Positions 46,142 to 54,741 are shown, counted from the first letter of the stretch. The stretch: DNA of 64,000 nt from Christensenella sp. UBA7703 (GCA_002482505.1 DLGD01000037.1:1-64000); one strand, 5' to 3'. Numbers and translations: made by a program. The notes: generated by a model not told the origin, from the sequence alone.

Positions 46142-46972
46142 TTGGATGCAACGTTAAAAAAGCGGTTGGAGCGTTTCGCGCTTGAAATCCGCGTCGGCGT
46201 GCTGGAGCAGATGAAAGCGCGCGGCTTTGGCCATGTTGGCGGCTCGCTGAGCATTGCGGACGCATTGGCGGTACTCTACGGCAGCCAGATGCGCTTTGAC
46301 CCCAAGAACCCGGATTGGGCGGAGCGTGACAAGCTGGTCTGCTCCAAGGGTCACGCAGGCCCCGCGGTCTATTCCGCGCTCGCGATTTCGGGATTCTTTC
46401 CTTATGAAATGCTCAAAACGCTCAACCAGCCCGGCACATGCCTGCCGAGCCATTGCGACCGGAACAAGACCCCGGGCGTGGACATGACCACGGGCTCTCT
46501 GGGACAGGGCACGAGCCTTGCCTGCGGGATGGCGCTTGGCGAAAAGCTCCGCGGACGCGACGCGCGGGTGTTCCTCATCGTTGGCGACGGCGAAGCAAAC
46601 GAGGGTCAGGTTTGGGAAGCGTGCATGTTTGCCTCCGCAAAAAAGCTTGGCAACCTCGTGCTGCTGCTGGATGTCAACGGCAAACAGCTCGACGGCTGCA
46701 CCAAGGATATTCTGGACACGCTGGATCTTTCCGCAAAGGTTCAGGCGTTCGGGTTTGATACCGTCAGCATCGACGGAAACGACATTGAGGCGGTCTACAA
46801 TGCACTGGAGCGCACGAGAAACGGCGGGGACAAACCCTATGCCATCGTGCTCAACACCATCAAGGGCAAAGGCATTGCCGCGGTAGAGCAGGCAAAGAGC
46901 AACCACAGCATGGCGGTTTCGACCGAGCAGTGGAACGAATGGCTGCTTTCGCTGACCGCGCAGCTGGACTAA
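46142..46972 (+). CDS. Transketolase, N-terminal subunit
   Basis: A 276-residue protein equal to the thiamine diphosphate-binding first third of transketolase. It shows ARGFGHVGGSLSIADAL, SKGHAGPAVYSAL, TTGSLGQGTSLACGMALG and the ThDP motif GDGEANEGQVWEA, with NVNG-type strand (VNGKQLDG) after it. It begins with TTG, 8 nt after GAGGAGG. The second half is encoded 13 bp downstream; the two subunits together interconvert pentose-pathway sugar phosphates. Split transketolases are common in Clostridia and archaea. Confidence 0.93.
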   Translation: MDATLKKRLERFALEIRVGVLEQMKARGFGHVGGSLSIADALAVLYGSQMRFDPKNPDWAERDKLVCSKGHAGPAVYSALAISGFFPYEMLKTLNQPGTCLPSHCDRNKTPGVDMTTGSLGQGTSLACGMALGEKLRGRDARVFLIVGDGEANEGQVWEACMFASAKKLGNLVLLLDVNGKQLDGCTKDILDTLDLSAKVQAFGFDTVSIDGNDIEAVYNALERTRNGGDKPYAIVLNTIKGKGIAAVEQAKSNHSMAVSTEQWNEWLLSLTAQLD

Positions 46973-46985
46973 GGAGGGAATGAAC

Positions 46986-47942
46986 ATGATGGATTTAATT
47001 TACGATGGAAGCATGGATTCCCGCCTGTTTAAGGACATTCTGGGCAAGACCATCAAGGAACTCAGCGAACAGGACAGCGACTTCATCTATCTCGACGCGG
47101 ATCTGATGAGTTGCATCGGCACCTGCGGCTGGTCGGCGGAGCACCCCGAGCGCGGCATCAACTGCGGCATTTCGGAATCAAACATGATCGGCGTTGCGTG
47201 CGGCCTTGCGGCAACAGGCTTCAAGCCCGTTGTGCATACGTTTGGCCCGTTTGCCTCCCGCCGCGTGTTTGACCAGGTGTTTCTCTCGGCGGGCTACGCC
47301 AAGAACGACATCACGATCATCGGCACCGACCCAGGTGTGACGGCCGCGTTCAACGGCGGCACGCATATGCCGTTTGAAGATGTTGCGCTCTATCGCACGA
47401 TTCCGACCGCGACGATCATCGACATCACCGATGTTCCGATGCTCATCAGCGTGCTCAAGCAGTGCAAAGACCTGCCGGGCGTGAAATACATCCGCGTTGG
47501 CAGAAAGAATGCGGCAAAGGTGTTTGCGGACGGCACGGAGACGCCGATTGGCTCCGCGATCACGCTCCGCGAAGGCAAGGATGTCGCAATCTTTGCCTGC
47601 GGCATTATGGTGCACGAAGCGATGCAGGCGGCAAACAAACTCGCCGAAAGCGGCATTGAAGCTGCGGTGGTCAATTTCTTCACCATCAAGCCGCTGGATA
47701 CCGAGGCGGTGAAGCAATACGCCAAGCAGTGCGGCAACATCGTGGTCGCTGAAAACCACAACAAAATCGGCGGACTTTACAGCGCGGTTTGTGAAACACT
47801 CGCGCGCGAGAACACCGCGAGGATTGACGTGGTTGCGGTCAACGACGAATATGGCGAGGTTGGCCCGCAGGATTATCTGCAAAAGCGCTTCGGCCTGACG
47901 GCGGATCACATCGTTGAGACCGTCAAGGCGCTGGTGAAATAG
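46986..47942 (+). CDS. Transketolase, C-terminal subunit
   Basis: A 318-residue protein with the pyrimidine-binding domain (DSDFIYLDADLMSCIG, GISESNMIGVACGLAATG near residue 60) and the transketolase C-terminal domain (ALREGKDVAIFACGIMVHEAM-type strand, seen from about residue 185). The catalytic Glu for cofactor activation is in GISESNM. Start 46986 is 7 nt from GGAGGG; ATG 46980 is too close. It follows the N-terminal subunit gene by 13 bp and is ended by a strong terminator. Confidence 0.93.
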   Translation: MMDLIYDGSMDSRLFKDILGKTIKELSEQDSDFIYLDADLMSCIGTCGWSAEHPERGINCGISESNMIGVACGLAATGFKPVVHTFGPFASRRVFDQVFLSAGYAKNDITIIGTDPGVTAAFNGGTHMPFEDVALYRTIPTATIIDITDVPMLISVLKQCKDLPGVKYIRVGRKNAAKVFADGTETPIGSAITLREGKDVAIFACGIMVHEAMQAANKLAESGIEAAVVNFFTIKPLDTEAVKQYAKQCGNIVVAENHNKIGGLYSAVCETLARENTARIDVVAVNDEYGEVGPQDYLQKRFGLTADHIVETVKALVK

Positions 47943-47966
47943 TCCCGCCACAACACAACAAATGAA

Positions 47967-48005
47967 GAAAGAGGGGATGCAAGTGTGATGCGTTCCCTCT
48001 TTTTT
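47967..48005 (+). terminator. Intrinsic terminator of the transketolase operon
   Basis: AAAGAGGG / CCCTCTTT stem with inner GATGC / GCGT pairs and a following T-run, 25 bp after the stop. Confidence 0.85.
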
Positions 48006-48095
48006 GTCGCTTGACAGCTGTTTTTGATTAGTTGGTTGGATGTCTCTCCGTGGTTGGAAGACGGCTATTCGAGTGAGAAGAACGTACAGAGTGAC

Positions 48096-48776
48096 TCAAC
48101 CGCTAAACCCTTCCTTGCCATTCACGTTATAGAGCCCGTAGAAGGAAAGCACTCCTCCACTTTCTGCGCTGGAATCTCTTGGTACATCGACCCACTCTGT
48201 GAACCCTTCGGGTAACGTATAGATCGTCATTCCTGGCAGGAAAAGCCGGAATTCACCCGCATCATCAAATCCGTATGGTTTTGAAGTAATGTATCGTATG
48301 CCATCATCGCCAATCTTTTCCTCGTTGACAGTCCCTTCTTGCGAGAGGGACTCACATTCCATGGAGTATTCAAAATCACTGATCTTGTTCAACGATGAGA
48401 ATTTTCCACTGAAGGCGCAGACGTATTGCGTTCCATTGGGGTAATCTGAACCATTATCGCCCATATCCGAGTCGGAGTAGTATCCTCTGAACGATCCGTC
48501 TGAAGAGATGGTTACCTCCGTTTGCCAAGCACCTGCGCCGCCTAGAAAGACAAATACGATGTCGGCAAGATCGGCATAAGTAAAATCAAGCGAGGGAGAC
48601 TGCGGAGTTGGTGTACTGACGGGCAAGAGCAGCTCGACGGTATCGATCGGTGCAGCAGAGACGATTGATATTTGCACTGGAGTTGGAATCTCGGCTGAAG
48701 GGTTGGGGCTACTGCAAGAAATGCAGCAAGCTCCAATGAGTAGGATAATCGATAGAACTTTTATGCAACGAATCAT
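48096..48776 (-). CDS. Small secreted lipoprotein of unknown function (226 aa)
   Basis: The N-terminus is a lipoprotein signal (VLSIILLIGACCISC, Cys about residue 21), followed by a Ser/Pro/Thr-rich linker (to about residue 62) and a globular domain of about 160 residues containing FVFLGGAGAWQTEVTI and SDGSFRGYYSDSDMG. Similar clostridial lipoproteins of this kind are uncharacterised; I do not recognise the domain. Ribosome site GGAG lies 11 nt upstream. It stands alone; 48777-49110 upstream holds no gene or clear structure. Confidence 0.65.
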   Translation of the reverse strand: MIRCIKVLSIILLIGACCISCSSPNPSAEIPTPVQISIVSAAPIDTVELLLPVSTPTPQSPSLDFTYADLADIVFVFLGGAGAWQTEVTISSDGSFRGYYSDSDMGDNGSDYPNGTQYVCAFSGKFSSLNKISDFEYSMECESLSQEGTVNEEKIGDDGIRYITSKPYGFDDAGEFRLFLPGMTIYTLPEGFTEWVDVPRDSSAESGGVLSFYGLYNVNGKEGFSG

Positions 48777-49110
48777 GTTGTGTTACACTCCGAATAGACA
48801 GACTGAATATCATGCAGTATACCATGGCGCAGGCACTCCGCAAAGTTACTGTTGTTGAATTCCAGATCGATCATAACATCGTCGCAGTGATACATATTGG
48901 AGCATTCCAAAGCGGCTGAATTGTATTTTTATGTCTATCGCTGACAACGTAGCTCCAGATGAGGTAAAATGTGATTTGGAAAGATATCTTGAAGTATATG
49001 TTTTATTGTTAGCGCGAAGAAATTGAATGACACGCCATGATACAGATCAGGAGCTATGAGTGAGAATCGTAAAACAATGAAACTTTGGATGAATACAGGA
49101 GGGCAAAACC
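48777..49110. other. 334-bp intergenic region, nothing recognised
   Basis: AT-rich DNA between the divergent lipoprotein and acetyltransferase genes. No ORF with a ribosome site, no repeat and no terminator were seen; promoters for both genes should be here but none stands out. Confidence 0.4.
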
Positions 49111-49386
49111 ATGGAGTTTCAGATTACCGACGGGCGCGTTTATTATCAGGACGAGAAGAACGAGGTGCTCGCACAGGCGACGTATTCCTATGTGAGTGGG
49201 GGGGTTGTCGACATTGACCACACCTATGTCAGCCCCGTTTTGCGCGGGCAGGGCATTGCGGGGAAATTGATGGAAGCGCTTGCATCCGATCTTCGCGCAA
49301 AGGGGCTGAAGGCCGCCGCCTCCTGTTCCTATGCGGAGGCATGGCTGGAAAAGAACCGCGAGAACTATGGGGATATCATCGCCTGA
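49111..49386 (+). CDS. Small GNAT-like N-acetyltransferase (YjdJ/GCN5-related)
   Basis: A 91-residue protein of the short GNAT class (Acetyltransf_CG/NATD1-like). The beta-strand ATYSYVSGGVVDIDHTYVSP precedes the CoA loop LRGQGIAGKLMEAL, and CSYAEAWLEKN near residue 73 is the conserved Cys-Ser-Tyr end motif of this subfamily. Ribosome site AGGAGG is 8 nt upstream. It is monocistronic. These proteins acetylate unknown small substrates. Confidence 0.88.
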   Translation: MEFQITDGRVYYQDEKNEVLAQATYSYVSGGVVDIDHTYVSPVLRGQGIAGKLMEALASDLRAKGLKAAASCSYAEAWLEKNRENYGDIIA

Positions 49387-49415
49387 TCGAGCGCGCGGAT
49401 ACAATGGTATGCGCC

Positions 49416-49443
49416 GCGTGCATATTATATGCGATATGCACGC
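49416..49443. repeat. 10-bp perfect inverted repeat
   Basis: GCGTGCATAT and ATATGCACGC flank an 8-nt loop. No T-tract follows. A further G+C-rich imperfect hairpin lies near 49466-49500. The 357-bp gap 49387-49743 holds these and the signal-peptidase promoter but no gene. Confidence 0.5.
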
Positions 49444-49582
49444 TGCATCATAGGATTCTGCCTGAACCGCAACGCATATGCAGGCGGCGTGACCTGCGGC
49501 ATATAATATGAACGAATTTGAAATTCCTGTTGTTTCATGCATGAAAACGGCTGTTTTGGGGCGTGTGTATGCACCCGGTGTG

Positions 49583-49612
49583 TTGACAGCGTAATGCGAA
49601 CAATACTACAAT
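49583..49612 (+). promoter_or_regulatory. Promoter of the signal peptidase gene
   Basis: TTGACA at 49583-49588 and TACAAT at 49607-49612, 18-bp spacer. The transcript would begin with a hairpin (GTTG-CAGG / CCTG-CAAC arms, about 49620-49658), then about 85 nt to the start codon. Confidence 0.65.
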
Positions 49613-49743
49613 CAAGTCAAGTTGCCAGGGGGTCTTTCCTTGGGGGGAATCCTGCAACTCTCTATGCCATTTGTTTCGGCCTTTGAATTTGGTTTTCATC
49701 CATTTTTCACCCAGAGAAGGCCGGGGAAATCAGAGGTCTTTGC

Positions 49744-50319
49744 ATGCGGCAATCAGGAATCTACGTGCCACAAGACGATCCGGCGGATGACTGGGCATAT
49801 CTTCCGGTTGCGCGCGCGCGGCGGCGTTCGGGCGCGGGTAAGGTTCTGCTTGGTGTCTTTGCCGCGATACTGCTCCTTTCGGCGCTTGCGCTGCTCTATA
49901 TCCGTCAATACACCGTGACGGGTGTTTCGATGGAACCCACGCTGATGGCGGGAGATCGCGTTTTTTACGTCGGATTTACCGAGGCAAACTATGGTGATCT
50001 GGTCATCTTTGACGCGGGCGACCTCTACGGCTTGGTCATCAAACGCGTTGCCGGACTTCCCGGAGACCGCGTTGAGGTCACAGCGGACGGACACCTGCTG
50101 CGCAACGGAATAACGGTTGACGAAGGTTATATCATTCCAGATTCGCTCGGCAACAGCGCGATGGCGGAGACGAGGGTTGAGAACGGGAAGCTCTTCTTGT
50201 TGGGAGACAATCGCGCGGCCTCCATCGACAGCCGCGATATCCGCGTCGGCCAGATCGCGATTTCGTCTGTGCGCGGCGTGGTCACGCAGATGCTGCGCAG
50301 CACGGGGTCAACTTCATAA
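49744..50319 (+). CDS. sipS: Signal peptidase I
   Basis: A 191-residue type I leader peptidase with one N-terminal transmembrane helix (about residues 34-53) after a charged cytoplasmic stretch. Catalytic Ser62 lies in TGVSMEPTL and Lys100 in VIKRVAGLPGD; the closing box GDNRAASIDSRDIRVG has the usual S-x-D-S-R form. It cleaves signal peptides outside the membrane. Ribosome site AGAGGT is 6 nt upstream. The NlpC/P60 hydrolase gene begins soon after on the same strand and the Tad pilus locus is 3 kb away, so this may be a locus-dedicated peptidase. Confidence 0.95.
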   Translation: MRQSGIYVPQDDPADDWAYLPVARARRRSGAGKVLLGVFAAILLLSALALLYIRQYTVTGVSMEPTLMAGDRVFYVGFTEANYGDLVIFDAGDLYGLVIKRVAGLPGDRVEVTADGHLLRNGITVDEGYIIPDSLGNSAMAETRVENGKLFLLGDNRAASIDSRDIRVGQIAISSVRGVVTQMLRSTGSTS

Positions 50320-50438
50320 GATCAATACGTTCGTCAAGCGCCTGCGTGATGCAGGGGAATCGGCCTTATAGAAGACGAAAGGCAACGATTGCGACACAAA
50401 CGCAGATGAATCGGCTATACAAAGGATCAAAACAACGG

Positions 50439-52454
50439 ATGCAACAAACACACAGAATAGGGAAAGGTGCATTGTCTCTCCTGCTCATCACACTCATGTT
50501 GCTGCAATTCGGCTGCGTGGGTGAGACGGTGCATGCGCTGGACTATTCTTTGGAGAGCGAATTATACACCGATCAGCCGGTAGCAACGCCGCAACCTGCG
50601 GAGCAAACTCCTGCGCAGCCGGGTACAGCAAGCGAGACGCCAACCCCGGCGCCAACCCCAACCCCCATAAATACTATAAGCCCAACCCCAACGCAAACAA
50701 GCGCAACCATGACGCCAACAAACACAACCCCAACACCGACGCCGCAGGGAACAAGTGCCGGAACAGAAACCCCGCTGCCGTCTCAAACGCCGGAGTTGCA
50801 CCGCCTGACGATTTTGGTGCAGGATGCCTCAGCCGCTCCGCTGATTGGCGCGCGGGTCATGTTGTTTCAGGATGGCTCCGTGCTCTTTTCCGGTATGACG
50901 GGGAGCGACGGCAACGTCTCCTGGACACTTGCGCTCGGGCACAGCTATCGGGTGAAGGCGGCGCTTTCCGGCTACGTGCCGAGTGATGGCGACGATAAAA
51001 CCTATGATATGGCGCAGGATGTGGCAGTCAAAATCACGCTTGTGCAGGGCACATCCGGCGAAACGGGCACCACAACGCCAACACCGCTGCCCGTGCCGGA
51101 AGGCGCGCCGGGCAAGGTTTTGATCACGGCCGACGATGTTTCGATTCAGCCAAAACAGGCAGGCTTTGGCTTGCTGGACGGCGTGCGCGCGCAGACGGAA
51201 CTTGGCCAGCCCGTTGCAGTTTGGGTTGTAGACAAAGGCGGTTTTTCTGCGGAGACGCCGGGCTCTTATACCGTGACCTATGGTGCGTTTGAAGAAGGAA
51301 AGCTCATCACCGCAACGCGAACGGTTACGGTTGAAGGCGCAACGGAAGAAACCGCGCCCCAGGATCAGCCGCATGCGCCATTCGGCAGCAGCAAGGAACG
51401 CTATGAAATCTTGATGGCATACCGTGCGGAAATTGGAGATCAGCTCAGCGAGCGCATTGCCGCGCTGACCGAGGAATATAAGCAAAAGGTTGCCGAGGCG
51501 CAGGCCGCCAACGGGGAATCACGTATCCTCGCGCCGAGCGCCGCGGAGAACGACACGGACGATATGACCACGGCGGCAAAGGATGTTCAGCAGACGCAAG
51601 AGGTCCGCGTGACCAACTGGCCGGATGTACTGGCGACGTTCCTCGCGCAAAACGTGGCAAATGAAGACCGGCCGCTGAATCAGTATGAACTCATGGATAT
51701 CCCGCTGGATCGACTCGACAGCGTGTTTTGGGATATGAACCCGATTGAAGTCTTCCGCATGGACGGAACGGCAAACGTTTTGCTCAACGCAAAGTCTTAT
51801 GAGGACATGGCGGATGTGTACGGCATGAGCGCAAACCGCAGGACCTTCCTCTATGAGCTCATGCAGCCGGAGTTTCAGCGTACGTTTGCTTCCATGACGG
51901 GCAATACCGCGTTTTTTGAAACTTCCAAAGAAGGCCTGGGCGAACTGCTCGACACGCTGCCCGGAGACACGAACGTAGAGCGCAAGCAGGTTGTGGAGAC
52001 CGCCTTCTCACTCGTTGGCAAGATTTCCTATGTGTTTGGCGGCAAATACAACCGCCTCGGCTGGAACAACGCCTGGGGCAACGCAAACGAAGCGGAGGAA
52101 GGCGACAAGGTTCGAATCTCGCGTGACGACGGGCTTGATTGCAGCGGGTTCGTGAGCTGGGTGTTTATCAACGCACTTGGCGATCCTGCGGCGTTGCGCG
52201 TCATCGGCAACGGTTCGAGCAATCAATGGGCGCATTCCGAGGCAATTGGCTGGGACGAGGGAAAGCCGGGCGACCTTGCGTTCTATTGCGCGCCGGGGGA
52301 GCGGCAGTATAACCACGTCGGCGTGATCGTCGCGGTTGACGACGACGGCAGCTATCTGATTGCGCACTGCTCCTCGGTGCAGGATGGCGTTGTCGTGACC
52401 GATGGCTGGAGCACGGGGTTCCGTTACCTGCGAAGGCCCGCATTTTTCCAATAA
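50439..52454 (+). CDS. Secreted NlpC/P60 cell-wall hydrolase with Thr/Pro-rich linker
   Basis: A 671-residue exported protein. The signal peptide (GALSLLLITLMLLQFGC) is followed by a Thr/Pro/Gln-rich low-complexity stretch (about residues 50-115), a carboxypeptidase-regulatory-like domain (about 125-200), an Ig-like region (about 230-300), a helical part and the C-terminal NlpC/P60 peptidase (about 540-671) with Cys in LDCSGFVSWV, His in YNHVGVIVA and a third polar position in IAHCSS. It probably cuts peptidoglycan stem peptides. The start is uncertain: ATG 50346 is the first of the frame, 50439 gives a normal signal peptide; AAAGGA is 12 nt before the latter. It follows the signal peptidase gene closely. 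Wall opening for pilus assembly is a guess. Confidence 0.88.
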   Translation: MQQTHRIGKGALSLLLITLMLLQFGCVGETVHALDYSLESELYTDQPVATPQPAEQTPAQPGTASETPTPAPTPTPINTISPTPTQTSATMTPTNTTPTPTPQGTSAGTETPLPSQTPELHRLTILVQDASAAPLIGARVMLFQDGSVLFSGMTGSDGNVSWTLALGHSYRVKAALSGYVPSDGDDKTYDMAQDVAVKITLVQGTSGETGTTTPTPLPVPEGAPGKVLITADDVSIQPKQAGFGLLDGVRAQTELGQPVAVWVVDKGGFSAETPGSYTVTYGAFEEGKLITATRTVTVEGATEETAPQDQPHAPFGSSKERYEILMAYRAEIGDQLSERIAALTEEYKQKVAEAQAANGESRILAPSAAENDTDDMTTAAKDVQQTQEVRVTNWPDVLATFLAQNVANEDRPLNQYELMDIPLDRLDSVFWDMNPIEVFRMDGTANVLLNAKSYEDMADVYGMSANRRTFLYELMQPEFQRTFASMTGNTAFFETSKEGLGELLDTLPGDTNVERKQVVETAFSLVGKISYVFGGKYNRLGWNNAWGNANEAEEGDKVRISRDDGLDCSGFVSWVFINALGDPAALRVIGNGSSNQWAHSEAIGWDEGKPGDLAFYCAPGERQYNHVGVIVAVDDDGSYLIAHCSSVQDGVVVTDGWSTGFRYLRRPAFFQ

Positions 52455-53338
52455 TCAATGCCTCAGCAAAACATTGTTTCGATGAAACCCGCGCAGGAAA
52501 GCGGATTCCTTGAAAAATAACGTGGAATATGCATTGTAAAACAAGAAGGATTACATTATAATCGGAGATGTAACGAATTCATGTATGAATTTTCGATGCA
52601 TAAGTAGCACGCTGCATCATTACATCTATCGTTTTTGATAGAAAAATTACGATGCAACAGGCAAATACACCGTGTTTGCGTGCATAATCACTTGACAACT
52701 GTTGCGCTATTTGTTATTTTTATGACAATGCAGTTTTGTACTTGTGTACACAACCGCAAGAGCAGCATGGTGTGCAACCCCGCGCAAGACTGTTAATTAT
52801 TCATGAACATTCACGGTTTTTTATGCAATTAGGCCGCAGTTCGGTTAATATGGTGAAAAGGGCTGAATATAGCGGTTTTTTGCAGAATAGAAAGTCAAAC
52901 CACCAGCAAGAGAAATTGGAGATTAATGAATATTAAGCAATGGTCATACGGATTGTCACGACCCAACTGTGTCACTTGAACAGACAGTAAACCGGATGCT
53001 CGGACGCCAGATATCAAACGGGCGAAAGAAGCGTATGCAATCGAACAGAATGAATATTCGTTTACTACCGGTGGTAGACATCGTCGAAGACGACACTAAA
53101 TCATGATTTTTCCAAACGGTTTTCTGCAGACGGAGCTCAGTACCACGCGAGAATCATAGCAATAGTAATGTTCAACAGAAAACAGTTTCAGCGTGAACCG
53201 GTAGCCATTGATCGGATCATCAGCAAGCCTTCATCCTGTTTTCGCGCTATAGCGGCAAGGCGGGAAAGCAATGATCGAAATAGCCGTACGGATCCTAGGA
53301 AAATACTCGTTGTACCTTGATAGCTGTATATAAGTGCG
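52455..53338. other. 884 bp of AT-rich DNA without a called gene
   Basis: Contains TTGACA at 52692-52697 with a weak TATTTT 17 bp later, a possible promoter reading toward the riboswitch; a palindrome TTGTGTACACAA (52742-52753); ACTACCGGTGGTAG (53063-53076); and a 17-codon frame at 52926 with GGAG 5-6 nt upstream. None is convincing alone. Confidence 0.35.
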
Positions 53339-53440
53339 ATTCTTCCCACGCAAATGGCACACCCCGCGAAAGCGGGCGTCGCAAAGCTATAGGGCCTAAC
53401 GGCAGAAGTGCCCACGGCAGCCAGTTTCCGAATGAAGAAC
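53339..53440 (+). ncRNA. Cyclic-di-GMP-I (GEMM) riboswitch aptamer
   Basis: The core matches the class I c-di-GMP riboswitch. CACGCAAATGGCACACC is followed by a hairpin with a GAAA tetraloop (CCGC-GAAA-GCGG, 53364-53375), GCAAAGCTATAGGGCCTAACGG contains the tetraloop receptor and second helix, and CGGCAGCCAGTTTCCG is the usual 3' part. The closing P1 helix forms from TTCTTC (53340-53345) and GAAGAA (53434-53439). It lies 165 bp upstream of the prepilin peptidase gene of the Tad operon, with hairpins and a terminator in between. It should sense c-di-GMP; the sign of the switch (on or off) cannot be read safely. Confidence 0.93.
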
Positions 53441-53450
53441 TCACGTTTCG

Positions 53451-53480
53451 CACAACCGTCCGAAAGACGGCTTGGTTGTG
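53451..53480 (+). promoter_or_regulatory. Expression-platform hairpin of the c-di-GMP riboswitch
   Basis: CACAACC / GGTTGTG arms with an inner GTC / GAC stem closed by GAAA-like loop. ACGTTT (53444-53449) and AAACGT (53488-53493) can extend the stem. It stands between aptamer and terminator and could be an anti-terminator partner. Confidence 0.5.
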
Positions 53481-53494
53481 TTTCAAAAAAACGT

Positions 53495-53537
53495 AACGGT
53501 TCAAATTCATGAGGGATTTGAGCCGTTTTTCATTTTT
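53495..53537 (+). terminator. Riboswitch-linked intrinsic terminator ahead of the Tad operon
   Basis: ACGGTTCAAAT pairs with ATTTGAGCCGT (11 bp, one G-T), then TTTTTCATTTTTTT. It lies 67 bp before the prepilin peptidase gene, so transcription must pass it to express the pilus genes. Confidence 0.85.
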
Positions 53538-53603
53538 TTGCTATGGCTATCATATAGATCCAATACCTTTGTGATGATTGGTGAAGATTGAGGAGAAACA
53601 AGA

Positions 53604-54230
53604 ATGCAGGTTTTACTGCCGATTTTCTACGGCGCTGCACTGGGCGCCGCATTGGCGGTTCCCGCGCGGCTCCTCTCGGGATTATTGCTCAAGCGCCGCG
53701 GGTTTGAGGCGCAGATGGAACGCAGGCATTTCCTGATCATGCTTGCTGCTATGACGCTGACCGGCGGAGTGATCGGTTGGCGGGCGGGGGTAACCTTCCG
53801 CGGGCTATATCTGCTGCTTTTGCTGCTGGTTTCGGCCTGCGCGTTTTACATCGATGCAAAACATCGCGTCATTCCAAACGAGCTGTGGCTCGCCGTGCTG
53901 GCTTTTGCCCTGGCGTTTGGGATACCGGGCGCGATCAAGTTTCAGATTTGGCAATCTCTGTTGGGGTTTGCCGTCTGTTTCGTCATCTTCTTTATTCCGA
54001 GCTTGTTCGGGCAGAAGATTGGCGCAGGAGATGTAAAGCTGGCGGCGGCAATGGGCTTTGCGCTCGGGCTGACAGGCAGCCTTTATGCGATTGCTTGCAT
54101 GGGCGCGCTGGTGCTGCTGTATGCTGTGCTCGATCAGAGCATGCCGCTGCCGCAACGACTCAAGACCATGATCCCGATGGGGCCGTTTCTCGCACTGGCG
54201 CTGGTCGCAATGTCGATCATACTCGTTTAG
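53604..54230 (+). CDS. tadV: Prepilin peptidase, TadV/CpaA type (A24 family)
   Basis: A 208-residue polytopic aspartic peptidase that cleaves the leader from Flp prepilins. Six or more hydrophobic helices; catalytic Asp84 lies in FYIDAKHRVIPNE and Asp143 in GAGDVKLAAAMG (the GxGDxK signature). Length is longer than minimal TadV but lacks the N-terminal zinc/methylase domain of type IVa enzymes. Ribosome site GAGGAG is 8 nt upstream. It is the first gene of the riboswitch-controlled Tad pilus operon. Confidence 0.95.
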   Translation: MQVLLPIFYGAALGAALAVPARLLSGLLLKRRGFEAQMERRHFLIMLAAMTLTGGVIGWRAGVTFRGLYLLLLLLVSACAFYIDAKHRVIPNELWLAVLAFALAFGIPGAIKFQIWQSLLGFAVCFVIFFIPSLFGQKIGAGDVKLAAAMGFALGLTGSLYAIACMGALVLLYAVLDQSMPLPQRLKTMIPMGPFLALALVAMSIILV

Positions 54231-54356
54231 CCACGGTATTCGTGCGCAAGCTTGCTATGTCAATGGCCACGAGCGCAGAAAACAAGTAGTCCGGAACGTA
54301 CAAGCGTTCTCAAAATAGGGCAAAAGCCCGAAAAATAATAAGGGAGGTAATAGGAC

Positions 54357-54509
54357 ATGATGAAACTTTGGAAGAACGAAGAAGGCCAGGGCATGGTGGA
54401 ATATGGTCTGATCATCGCACTGGTCGCGATCATCGTTATTGCCGGCATCTCGCTGCTGGGCAAGAACATCGGCAACCTGTTCAACACGGTTGCAGCAAAC
54501 ATTAAGTAA
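54357..54509 (+). CDS. flp1: Flp-type major pilin 1
   Basis: A 50-residue prepilin. The leader MMKLWKNEEG ends in the Gly cleaved by TadV; the mature part starts QGMVEYGLIIALVA with Glu+5/Tyr+6, then a hydrophobic helix of about 20 residues and a short tail ending ANIK. GGGAGGT lies 8 nt before ATG 54357 (the next codon is also ATG). It is nearly identical to the next gene, with only a few residue changes mainly in the leader and the last residues. Confidence 0.95.
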   Translation: MMKLWKNEEGQGMVEYGLIIALVAIIVIAGISLLGKNIGNLFNTVAANIK

Positions 54510-54551
54510 AATAACTACTTGGTAAGACACGCTAGAAGGAGGAATAAGAGT

Positions 54552-54704
54552 ATGAAGAAGTTTTTCATGAATGAAGAAGGCCAGGGCATGGTGGAATATG
54601 GTCTGATCATCGCGCTGGTTGCAATCATCGTCATCGCCGGCATTTCGCTGCTGGGCAAGAACATTGGCAATCTGTTCAACACGGTTGCTGACAACGTCAA
54701 GTAA
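54552..54704 (+). CDS. flp2: Flp-type major pilin 2
   Basis: A 50-residue prepilin, starting MKKFFMNEEG before the processing site and QGMVEYGLIIALVA after it, with the same helix and tail (DNVK) as the first. AAGGAGG is 8 nt upstream. It is separated from flp1 by 42 bp and the cores match at DNA level, a sign of tandem duplication. Confidence 0.95.
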   Translation: MKKFFMNEEGQGMVEYGLIIALVAIIVIAGISLLGKNIGNLFNTVADNVK

Positions 54705-54741
54705 CAAAATCCGGAAACATCAAATGGGAAGAGGGCGCGAA

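Noticed and set aside
49438..49451. 14-bp GCACGCTGCATCAT shared with 52607-52620
   Set aside because: Several chance 14-mer matches are expected in 64 kb; flanks differ.
49620..49658. Hairpin after the signal-peptidase promoter considered as a riboswitch
   Set aside because: Does not match any aptamer I know; probably a simple 5' stabilising hairpin.
52736..52936. 66-codon ORF in the same gap
   Set aside because: No ribosome site and a composition like random AT-rich DNA.
52926..52979. 17-codon ORF with GGAG 5-6 nt upstream in the pre-riboswitch gap
   Set aside because: Too short to judge without conservation; no exporter or receptor gene next to it.
53284..53291. Single CCGTACGG octamer near the riboswitch
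   Set aside because: About one copy is expected by chance and it lacks the paired 11-bp spacing seen at 25.9-26.0 kb.
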